Positions 1-5,190 of a stretch of DNA of 7,666 nt are shown in pieces. The notes beneath the pieces were generated by a model, which was given only the letters and a program-made list of their open reading frames with translations, did no database searches and had not been told where the DNA came from. The stretch comes from Phenylobacterium sp. (GTDB lineage: Bacteria; Pseudomonadota; Alphaproteobacteria; Caulobacterales; Caulobacteraceae): assembly GCA_028291285.1 (NCBI GenBank), contig JAQGIJ010000306.1:1-7666 (forward strand). Direction: 5' to 3'. The position numbers and the translations under genes were made by a program. Positions within the stretch are counted from its first letter, which is position 1. The number at the start of each line of letters is the position of its first letter.

Positions 1-3
1 TTC

Positions 4-939
4 TTGACCGAACCTGTGACGCCAGACAGCGCCGAGGGGGCGAACGCGAGGGATCGCGAGATCGCCCAGCTGTCGTTCAACTTCGTGCTCGACGTGACCG
101 GCCACGGGATTCCCGGGCTGAAGACCCTCGAGGCGCTGCTGATGATGGCCATCAACCAGGCCAACATCGCCCGGCTCACCCGCGAGCCCGCCGCCCGCAG
201 CCGCTATGGCGCCTTGGAGACGCCCGCGCCCGACGAAGAGCGCCGGCCTGTCAGCGTCCGGGCCGTGGCGGCCTCGATGCGGCTGCCCTACGAGACGACG
301 CGACGCAACATACGCCGGATGGAGAGCGCGGGCGTCTGCGTCATGACCGAGGGCGGCGTCCTGGTGCCCGAGGCCTACCTGCTGACGCCGTCCTATTTCG
401 AGGCCGCGCGCGTGGGCCACGAGGGGCTCCTCAGCCTCTATCTGAGGCTGCGCGGGCGTGGCCTGCTCGAACCCCTCCCGGCGTCCAACTTTCCGGATGA
501 ACGCGAGCCGCCGGTGCGCGCGGCGGTGCGGCTCTTGTCCGATTACCTGCTGCGCACCGCCGAGGCGGTGGTCGGGCGGACGGGCGAGCTGATCTCCGGC
601 CTGGTGCTGCTGCCGGTGCTGGCGGCCGCGGCGGGCGCGGACGCGCGCGGGCCTAACGCCGCCCTGCCGGTGGCGGCGCTCGCCCGGCGCGTGCAGCTCC
701 CGGCCGAGACCGTGCGCCGCCACGCCGCAGCCCTGGTGGCGATGGGGCTGTGCGAGAGCGGCCGCGGCGGGATCACCCTGGCGGACGCCGGGCTCGTCTC
801 CCCTGCCTGGCGCAGCCTCCTGCGCGAGAACGCCATCGCCGTGCAGCGGATGTTCGCCGGCCTCGCCGAGCGCGGCGTGGTCGACGTCTGGGACCAGCTC
901 GGCGGCCTGACCTCCGAGCGCACGCAGGGCGCGGCCTGA
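4..939 (+). CDS. Double winged-helix-like protein, probable transcriptional regulator (5' end uncertain)
   Basis: I cannot assign a named family. The 311-residue reading has two similar halves. Residues about 82-150 (PVSVRAVAASM.LP.ETTRRNIRRMESAG, then a GGVLVP wing) align with residues about 221-292 (LPVAALARRVQLPAETVRRHAAAL..MGL, then a GGITLA wing). Each half reads as a helix-turn-helix in the style of MarR/IclR winged helices, followed by a ...SP.(Y/W) segment and another helix. A hydrophobic helix precedes each half (about 40-57 and 175-210). This suggests an internal duplication giving two DNA-binding modules in one cytoplasmic chain. The start is taken at TTG (position 4), but only three bases precede it, so no ribosome site can be judged and the true start may lie outside the window. 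The next in-frame ATG (142) would remove the first helix. The VOC gene follows 71 bases later on the same strand. A regulatory role is inferred from the fold pattern only. Confidence 0.75.
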   Translation: MTEPVTPDSAEGANARDREIAQLSFNFVLDVTGHGIPGLKTLEALLMMAINQANIARLTREPAARSRYGALETPAPDEERRPVSVRAVAASMRLPYETTRRNIRRMESAGVCVMTEGGVLVPEAYLLTPSYFEAARVGHEGLLSLYLRLRGRGLLEPLPASNFPDEREPPVRAAVRLLSDYLLRTAEAVVGRTGELISGLVLLPVLAAAAGADARGPNAALPVAALARRVQLPAETVRRHAAALVAMGLCESGRGGITLADAGLVSPAWRSLLRENAIAVQRMFAGLAERGVVDVWDQLGGLTSERTQGAA

Positions 940-952
940 TCGCTACGATGTC

Positions 953-967
953 GGCGCGCGGCGCGCC
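953..967. repeat. GC-only inverted repeat in the gap before the VOC gene
   Basis: GGCGCGC and GCGCGCC (7 bp each) flank a single central G in the 71-base gap between the double winged-helix gene and the VOC gene. No run of T follows on either strand, so it does not look like an intrinsic terminator. It could be a protein-binding site, or simply chance in very GC-rich DNA. Confidence 0.3.
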
Positions 968-1010
968 CAAACGTCCTTGGGGCTGATACGCGCCAACGGA
1001 GACGCCCGGC

Positions 1011-1484
1011 ATGCACAAGATCACCCCCTTCCTCTGGTTCGACCATCAGGCCGAGGAGGCTGCGCAGCTCTATGTGTCGCTGTTTCCGAACTCCCGGGTC
1101 ACCGGCGTGACGCGCTACGGCGCGGCGGGCCCGGGGCCGCAGGGCCAGGCGATGACGGTGAGCTTCGAGCTCGACGGCCTGCCGGTGACCGCGCTCAACG
1201 GCGGCCCGCTCTTCCCGTTCACCGAGGCGGTCTCGTTCTCCGTCGCCTGCGAAGACCAGGCGGAGGTGGACCGCTTCTGGGACGCGCTGATCGCGGATGG
1301 AGGCAAGCCCAGCCAGTGCGGGTGGCTGAAGGACCGCTTCGGCCTCTCCTGGCAGATCGTGCCCAGGGTGCTGCACGAGCTGATCGGCGACCCGGACCCG
1401 CAGAAGGCGCGCCGCGCCACCGAGGCCATGCTGAAGATGGTCAAGCTGGACATCGCCGAGCTGCGCCGCGCCCACGCCGGCTGA
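1011..1484 (+). CDS. VOC family protein (PhnB-like / 3-demethylubiquinone-9 3-methyltransferase-type domain)
   Basis: The 157-aa product belongs to the VOC (glyoxalase/bleomycin-resistance fold) superfamily, in the branch annotated PhnB-like or '3-dmu-9_3-mt'. It opens with the typical ITPFLWFDHQAEEAAQLYVSLFPNSRV segment (residues 4-30; key features are the FLWFD strand, then the AEEAA.LY..LFPNS helix and turn). It continues with the strand pair FELDGLPVTALNGGP (about 52-66) and FSVACEDQAEVDRFWDAL (about 76-93), then W..DRFGLSWQIVP (about 105-118), all hallmarks of this branch. Length is normal for a single-domain member. These are cytoplasmic proteins whose substrates are mostly unknown, and the methyltransferase name is historical, so no reaction is claimed. 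GGAGA lies about 8 bases before the ATG and supports the start. The gene may be co-transcribed with the upstream regulator-like gene. Its stop lies 4 bases from the stop of the convergent SDR gene, leaving no room for a separate terminator. Confidence 0.92.
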   Translation: MHKITPFLWFDHQAEEAAQLYVSLFPNSRVTGVTRYGAAGPGPQGQAMTVSFELDGLPVTALNGGPLFPFTEAVSFSVACEDQAEVDRFWDALIADGGKPSQCGWLKDRFGLSWQIVPRVLHELIGDPDPQKARRATEAMLKMVKLDIAELRRAHAG

Positions 1485-1488
1485 AGCC

Positions 1489-2274
1489 TCAGAAGGCGGC
1501 CGACCAGCCGCCGTCGACCGGGATCAGGGCGCCGGTGACGTAGGAGGCCGCCTCCGACGCCAGGAAGACGGCGGCGCCGGCGATCTCGTGCGGCTCGCCG
1601 TAGCGGCGCAGGAAGCTGCGTCGCTTGACCAGCGCCTGGCCCTCGGGCGTGGCGACGATGTCGGCGTTGGTCTCGGTGGCGAAGCTGCCCGGCGCGATGG
1701 TGTTGCAGGTGACGCCGAAGAAGCCGTACTCGGCGGCGAGCGCCCGGGCCATGGCGATCATGCCGCCCTTGGCGGTGATGTAGGCCGCATCGCCACGGCG
1801 GCCGAACATCCCCTGCACCGAGCTGATCATGATGATCCGGCCGTAGCCGCTGGCCTTCATCAGCTCGGCGGCGTGCTTGCTGAGCAGGAAGGGCGCGACG
1901 AGGTCCACGTCCAGCATCTCGCGCAGGCCCGCCGCATCGATCGCCTCAAGCGGCTGGCGTAGCCGCATGCCGACGTTGTTGACCAGGATGTCGAGCCGGC
2001 CGCTCGCGGCGGCGGCGTGGGACAGGGCCGCGCGGGCGGCGGCCTCGTCCGTCACGTCGAAGACCAGCGGCTCGGCCTGGAAGCCTTCCTCGACGATGCG
2101 CGCGGAGGCGGCTTCGGCCCGGCCGGCGTGGCTGCCGTTGACGAAGACCCGTGCGCCGGCGCGGGCGAGCGCCATCGCCATCTCGAACCCCAGACCGCGC
2201 GAAGCGCCGGTGACCACGGCGGTGCGGCCGGCGAGCGAGAAGGGCTGGGTGGGGCGGGCGGGCGCTTGCGACAT
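1489..2274 (-). CDS. Short-chain dehydrogenase/reductase (classical SDR, gluconate 5-dehydrogenase-like)
   Basis: The 261-aa protein is a classical SDR that oxidises or reduces an alcohol/carbonyl with NAD(P). Visible motifs: the Rossmann glycine motif TGASRGLG (22-29); D73 in FDVTD, the adenine-ring contact; NNVG (99-102), a variant of NNAG; the catalytic serine in MISS (S152, 13 residues before the tyrosine); YITAK (Y165, K169); and the C-terminal strand VDGGW (253-257). The tetrad asparagine that normally sits in a VNL motif appears as D124 in DVDL, a deviation worth noting. The start at 2274 places a normal N-terminal tail (MSQAPARP) before the first strand. An ATG at 2316 would add 14 basic residues and lies within 6 bases of the upstream stem-loop, so it is unlikely. 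The ribosome site is weak (AGCGAG). The amidohydrolase gene lies upstream on the same strand, so the two may act in one catabolic route. The substrate is not determinable; gluconate 5-dehydrogenase is only the nearest-looking subfamily. Confidence 0.93.
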   Translation of the reverse strand: MSQAPARPTQPFSLAGRTAVVTGASRGLGFEMAMALARAGARVFVNGSHAGRAEAASARIVEEGFQAEPLVFDVTDEAAARAALSHAAAASGRLDILVNNVGMRLRQPLEAIDAAGLREMLDVDLVAPFLLSKHAAELMKASGYGRIIMISSVQGMFGRRGDAAYITAKGGMIAMARALAAEYGFFGVTCNTIAPGSFATETNADIVATPEGQALVKRRSFLRRYGEPHEIAGAAVFLASEAASYVTGALIPVDGGWSAAF

Positions 2275-2321
2275 GGCTCGCTTAAGACGGCGCTTCGGGC
2301 GCACGTCAACTTCCATAAGGA

Positions 2322-2350
2322 AAGGGCTCCGGCCTGACGGCGGAGCCCTT
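2322..2350 (-). terminator. Stem-loop terminator or attenuator between the amidohydrolase and SDR genes
   Basis: A perfect 10-bp stem has arms AAGGGCTCCG (2322-2331) and CGGAGCCCTT (2341-2350) around a 9-base loop. Read on the minus strand it begins 24 bases after the amidohydrolase stop and is followed by TCCTTA, so with the stem's closing TT the tract is TTTCCTT. The U-tract is short and interrupted by C, so termination may be partial. The SDR start codon is only 47 bases beyond the stem, leaving little room for an independent promoter. A leaky terminator that lowers SDR expression relative to the amidohydrolase fits the layout. A second small repeat, GAGGCC-GAC-GGCCTC (2362-2376), overlaps the amidohydrolase stop codon. 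Confidence 0.65.
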
Positions 2351-2374
2351 CTTAGCGCGGCGAGGCCGACGGCC

Positions 2375-3502
2375 TCAGGCGGCCACGAACTCCGGCCGCT
2401 TCAGGCGGAACAGGCGCGCGGCGTTGCCGCCGATGATGTCGGCCTTCTCCTTCTCGCTGATGTCGATGCCCTCGAACAGCTTGGGCAGCACCAGCTGGGT
2501 GTTGGGGAAGGTGCCCTCCGCGTGCGGATAGTCCGAGCCCCACAGGAAGGCCTGGTGGCCGACCACGTCGCGCGCCTTGATGCAGGCCCGGTCGTACTGG
2601 AACGAGCAGGCGACCTGGTCGCGGATGATCTGGCTGGGCATGCGCGAGAGCTTCGGCTGCACCAGCATGTAGTGGGCGTTGTAGATCTCGTCCATGCGCT
2701 CGGCGAGCGCCGGCAGCCAGCTGGCGCCGGCCTCGATGATGGCGATCTTGGACTTCGGGTTGCGGTCCAGCACCCCGCCGGCGGTCAGCATCATGACCGC
2801 GTCGGCGCCGTCGTTCATCTGGCGGGTGTAGTTGACCACCGCCCCGCCCGGGCCGCGCTCCACCACCACGCTCTCAAGCCCGGTGCCAGTGTGCAGCACG
2901 AAGACGATGCCGAGCTCGCCGGCCAGGTGGAAGATCGGGTCCCACCCGGCGTTGTTGTACTTGGGCGCGCCGGCGGGGGTGACCACCGGCAGCATGGCCG
3001 AGGTGAAGCCCATGGAGGCCAGCCGCTTCAGCTCGCTCTCGGTGTTGGCGAAGTCGCGCACCGGCAGCACGCCGCAGCGGACGAATTTGTCCTGGTGCTC
3101 GCCGAAGAACTTGGCGTTCCAGTCGTTGTAGATCTGGCAGGTGGCCATCTCCGCATCGATGTCCTCGATGCAGTAGGTCCACAGGCCCAGGCTCGGGAAG
3201 ACGATCTCGGCGTCGATCCCTTCGTCGGCCATGTCCTGCAGCCGGCCTTCGATGTTGTTGTGGCCCAGCGCCTTGCGGGCCGGCTTCTCGCCGGGGGCGA
3301 GCTGGCGCATGGCGGTCGCCTCGGCGTTGCCGTCCGGCCGGATCCGCATGCGGTGGATGATCTTGTCGCCGGAGACGGTCATCCGGTAGTTGTCGCGGAC
3401 CTCGCCGCGGATCGCGTGGAAGGCCAGCGACTTGGGCATGTTGGCGGTGAACAGGTCCGGCGGTTCGACGATGTGCCCGTCAGCGCTGAAGACGAAAGTC
3501 AT
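2375..3502 (-). CDS. Amidohydrolase family protein (amidohydrolase-2 / metal-dependent hydrolase)
   Basis: The 375-aa protein is a TIM-barrel metal-dependent hydrolase of the amidohydrolase-2 group, which includes ACMSD-like decarboxylases and many hydrolases of unknown substrate. Evidence: the N-terminal metal motif D8-x-H10 in SADGHIVEPPDLF (6-18); the mid-protein barrel strand ending VLHTGTG (H204 is a probable metal ligand); EAGASWLPALAERMDE (257-272), the characteristic segment before the last strands; WGSDYPHAEGTFPNT (321-335) with D324 as the catalytic or metal aspartate; and the closing GGNAARLFRL helix (358-367). Length is typical. There is no signal peptide, so it should be cytoplasmic. 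The start at 3502 is chosen because the protein motif begins at once and AGGGAG lies about 8 bases upstream. A longer reading from 3607 would prepend 35 unrelated residues. Its neighbour downstream on the same strand is an SDR. Together they suggest turnover of a cyclic or aromatic-type substrate, which is inference; hydrolase versus decarboxylase cannot be decided. Confidence 0.93.
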   Translation of the reverse strand: MTFVFSADGHIVEPPDLFTANMPKSLAFHAIRGEVRDNYRMTVSGDKIIHRMRIRPDGNAEATAMRQLAPGEKPARKALGHNNIEGRLQDMADEGIDAEIVFPSLGLWTYCIEDIDAEMATCQIYNDWNAKFFGEHQDKFVRCGVLPVRDFANTESELKRLASMGFTSAMLPVVTPAGAPKYNNAGWDPIFHLAGELGIVFVLHTGTGLESVVVERGPGGAVVNYTRQMNDGADAVMMLTAGGVLDRNPKSKIAIIEAGASWLPALAERMDEIYNAHYMLVQPKLSRMPSQIIRDQVACSFQYDRACIKARDVVGHQAFLWGSDYPHAEGTFPNTQLVLPKLFEGIDISEKEKADIIGGNAARLFRLKRPEFVAA

Positions 3503-3565
3503 GATCCTGCTCCCTGTGAGCGGTCTCGGGCCGCCTACCTGATGAGTTATCGACTTTGACAGGCC

Positions 3566-3577
3566 AGCCCGCGGGCT
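3566..3577. repeat. 12-bp perfect palindrome, candidate operator
   Basis: AGCCCGCGGGCT equals its own reverse complement. It lies 64 bases upstream of the amidohydrolase start and 158 bases upstream of the MCP-like start, directly beside the most AT-rich stretch of the divergent gap, where a regulator would be expected to bind. No matching half-site elsewhere in the gap was noticed, and short GC palindromes are not rare at this base composition. Confidence 0.3.
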
Positions 3578-3708
3578 GCAAGCGCGCGCGGACGACGTCC
3601 GGTGCATGGCGCGCCCGGCTCTTGGGCAAGGCGTCGAAAAACCAGGACGCCACAGAGGCGAGCATGGCGAGCGAACCTAACCTATGGTCGAGTTTGCGCG
3701 AGCAAGCT

Positions 3709-3713
3709 GAGTC
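3709..3713. other. GANTC (CcrM methylation) site in the MCP-like gene leader
   Basis: GAGTC lies 22-26 bases before the MCP-like start codon. It is the only GANTC among the intergenic stretches of the window; the other three I found (108, 4137 and 5950) are inside genes. In Caulobacterales, CcrM methylates GANTC, and sites in promoters can couple transcription to the cell cycle. That coupling is only a possibility here. Confidence 0.35.
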
Positions 3714-3734
3714 GCGGCGCGGGGGACGGGCGGC

Positions 3735-4811
3735 ATGTCGGAGGTTCATGGGGCGTTGGCCCCCGAACGCATTCTCGAGCTGGCCGAGCGGCTGTCGGCC
3801 ACGGCGGGCGCCAGCATCGCCGAGATCGCCAGCATCAACCGCGAGGCCAAGATGCTGGCCATCAACGCCCTGATCACGGCCGCACGGGCGGGGGAGGCCG
3901 GTCGCGCCTTCTCCGTCGTCGCCGAGGAGTTCAAGCGCATCGCCAGCGACATCGATGCGGTCACCGGCCAGCTGGAGCGGGAGGCGCAGGCCGACCTGCT
4001 GGAGCTCACGGCCGTGGGCGGGGCGATCCTGGGTCATCTCCGCGGCCAGCGGCTCGCCGACCTGGCGCTCAACGCCATCGAGATCATCGACCGCAATCTC
4101 TACGAGCGGACCTGCGACGTCCGCTGGTGGGCGACGGATTCCGCGGTTGTCGACTGTCTGGCCGAGCCCTCGCCCGAAGCCGCGCGCCACGCCAGCGCCC
4201 GCCTGGGCGTGATCCTCGACGCCTACACCGTCTACCTCGACCTGTGGATCTGCGATGACCGGGGCCGGGTGGTCGCCACCGGCCGGCCCCAGCGGTATCC
4301 CCGGGCGCGCACGACCTCGGTGGCGAAGGCGCCCTGGTTCGTCCAGGCGCTCGCCACCGCCTCGGGCGACGAGTTCATCGCCTGCGACATCGATCCACAG
4401 GCCGAGCTCGACGGCGCCCCGGCGGCCACCTACGCCGCGGCGATCCGCAAGGACGGCCGCGCCGACGGGGTGGTGCTGGGGGTGCTGGGCATCCATTTCG
4501 ACTGGCGGACGCAGGCGCACACGGTGGTCGACGGCGTGCGGCTGACGCAGGAGGAGCGCGCCCGTTCCCGCGTCCTGCTGCTCGATCGTGCGGGCCGGAT
4601 CATCGCCGCCTCCGACCGTCAGGGCGAGCTCACCGAAGCCTTCGCCCTGCCGCAGGGCGCCGCTGAAATGGGCAGCTACGCCAAGAACGGGGTGACCGTC
4701 GGCTACGCCCGCACCCCCGGCTACGAGACCTACCAGGCGCTGGGCTGGTACGGCTGCATCGTCCAGGCGGAGGCGGGCGCGCGCAGCGACGCGCGCGCGC
4801 AGGCGGCCTGA
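3735..4811 (+). CDS. Soluble methyl-accepting chemotaxis-like protein: MCP signalling hairpin followed by a Cache-like sensor region
   Basis: The 358-aa product carries a recognisable MCP signalling tip near its N-terminus: residues 28-73 (S.AEIASINREAKMLAINA, the turn ARAGEAGRAFSVVAEEFKRIA) match the hairpin tip (QTN.LALNAAIEAARAGE.GRGFAVVA) that contacts CheW and CheA. Aligned to Tsr, N381 and R388 are retained (N44, R51), but trimer-contact E385 is replaced by T48. Only about 80 residues of hairpin (10-90) exist, so the long methylation helices are absent. After a linker, residues about 107-140 (LNAIEIIDRNLYERTCDVRWWATD) resemble the helix that opens Cache-type sensors. Residues about 165-258 (LDLWICDDRGRVVATG, then APWFVQALATASGDEFIACDID and VVLGVLGIHFDW) look like a PAS/Cache sheet with the 'vvLgvl.i.fDW' end. 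A further strand set (LLLDRAGRIIAASD, 281-294) follows. No transmembrane segment or signal peptide is visible, so it should be cytoplasmic, with output and sensor in reversed order. A G-rich stretch 8-14 bases before the ATG serves as ribosome site. Chemotaxis or another Che-like pathway is inferred. Confidence 0.82.
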   Translation: MSEVHGALAPERILELAERLSATAGASIAEIASINREAKMLAINALITAARAGEAGRAFSVVAEEFKRIASDIDAVTGQLEREAQADLLELTAVGGAILGHLRGQRLADLALNAIEIIDRNLYERTCDVRWWATDSAVVDCLAEPSPEAARHASARLGVILDAYTVYLDLWICDDRGRVVATGRPQRYPRARTTSVAKAPWFVQALATASGDEFIACDIDPQAELDGAPAATYAAAIRKDGRADGVVLGVLGIHFDWRTQAHTVVDGVRLTQEERARSRVLLLDRAGRIIAASDRQGELTEAFALPQGAAEMGSYAKNGVTVGYARTPGYETYQALGWYGCIVQAEAGARSDARAQAA

Positions 4812-4823
4812 GCCGAGCGGGGC

Positions 4824-5048
4824 CTAGCGCGGCGCCAGGTCCGAGGGCGCGACGCGCTCGCCGCATGGCGCCTCCAGCTTGAGGGCGACGGCGGTGGTGT
4901 TGGGGCCGACCTCCTTCACGACGTCGGCGATCTCGGTGGAGGAGACGCCCAGGCGCTTGGACCAGAAGCGCAGCGCCCGCTCGTCGGTCACGTCGATGGT
5001 GCGGCAGGCCTCAAAGCTGCGGCGTTCGGCGTCGCGTTTGTGGCCCAT
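4824..5048 (-). CDS. DUF3606 domain small protein, under a general-stress promoter
   Basis: The 74-aa product matches the DUF3606 pattern across residues 17-58: IDVTDERALRFWSKRLGV, then a helix ending in VVKEVGP and N.TAVALKL. In the family this reads 'I.v....l.yW...lgvs...l..AV..VG....aV...L', so length and content are normal for a stand-alone member. The biochemical function of the family is unknown; members are small, soluble and common in proteobacteria. The start at 5048 (MGHKRDAERR) is supported by AGGAG 8 bases upstream (5057-5061). Longer readings extend through the promoter and are rejected. The promoter is an exact EcfG motif about 30 bases upstream, so the gene is probably induced by the general stress response. 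The gene ends 12 bases from the convergent MCP-like gene, with no obvious terminator between them. Confidence 0.87.
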   Translation of the reverse strand: MGHKRDAERRSFEACRTIDVTDERALRFWSKRLGVSSTEIADVVKEVGPNTTAVALKLEAPCGERVAPSDLAPR

Positions 5049-5078
5049 GGGCGAAGCTCCTGGTGTCCGGCGGTAGAG

Positions 5079-5103
5079 AACGGCCGGCCAGGTCCGGCGT
5101 TCC
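5079..5103 (-). promoter_or_regulatory. EcfG (sigma-T type) general stress response promoter for the DUF3606 gene
   Basis: Read on the minus strand, GGAAC (5103 to 5099) is followed by exactly 16 bases and then CGTT (5082 to 5079). This is the published alphaproteobacterial EcfG consensus GGAAC-N16/17-CGTT, with no mismatch. The -10 element ends 30 bases before the DUF3606 start codon, so transcription would begin near 5072 and leave a leader of about 24 bases containing the AGGAG ribosome site. Position, orientation and spacing all fit. The spacer contains the palindrome GGCCGGCC. Confidence 0.82.
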
Positions 5104-5116
5104 ACGCCGGCGGCGG

Positions 5117-5168
5117 TTGACGCGATCCGTCCCGGCGGTCTTTCTGGCGGGAACAGGGGGAAATCCCC
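5117..5168 (+). promoter_or_regulatory. Tentative promoter/operator region of the nitronate monooxygenase gene
   Basis: TTGACGC at 5117-5123 matches the Caulobacter housekeeping -35 consensus TTGACGS. The expected -10 position (about 5138-5145, GTCTTTCT) matches the GCTANAWC consensus poorly. A small inverted repeat, GGGGA-AA-TCCCC (5157-5168), lies just before the ribosome site and could be an operator. The divergent EcfG promoter of the DUF3606 gene is immediately adjacent, but the plus-strand GGAAC at 5150-5154 has no CGTT partner. Confidence 0.3.
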
Positions 5169-5190
5169 GGACAACACGGGAGGCGGCGCC

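Larger units (their letters stand above)
3503..3734. promoter_or_regulatory. Divergent promoter region between the amidohydrolase and MCP-like genes
   Basis: This 232-base gap must hold the promoters of two divergent genes. A less GC-rich stretch at 3541-3563 contains TTGACA (3556-3561, plus strand), with no convincing -10 box 16-18 bases on, and a minus-strand CGATAAC that partly matches the Caulobacter -10 pattern. Next to it is a perfect 12-bp palindrome AGCCCGCGGGCT (3566-3577), a possible operator. A 6-bp stem GGCGTC/GACGCC with a 10-base A-rich loop sits at 3630-3651. A GANTC site (GAGTC) lies at 3709-3713. An 8-codon open frame, ATG 3684 to TGA 3710, lies in the same frame as the MCP-like gene and could be a leader peptide or chance. 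No EcfG motif is visible here. The exact promoters cannot be fixed by eye. Confidence 0.4.

Noticed and set aside
543..1475. Minus-strand open frame of 310 codons opposite the winged-helix and VOC genes
   Set aside because: It spans two real plus-strand genes and their gap, with no motifs in the product.
1877..3559. Plus-strand open frame of 560 codons opposite the SDR and amidohydrolase genes
   Set aside because: It is antisense to two genes with clear family motifs, its product is a low-complexity string rich in Ala, Arg, Val, Gly and His, and no domain is recognisable. Long open antisense frames are expected at this GC content.
3480..4520. Minus-strand open frame of 346 codons opposite the MCP-like gene
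   Set aside because: It overlaps the whole divergent promoter region and the start of the amidohydrolase gene, and shows no recognisable domain, whereas the plus strand has the MCP tip.
5150..5174. Second EcfG-like promoter on the plus strand for the nitronate monooxygenase
   Set aside because: GGAAC is present at 5150-5154, but the bases 16 and 17 positions later read ACAA and CAAC, not CGTT.
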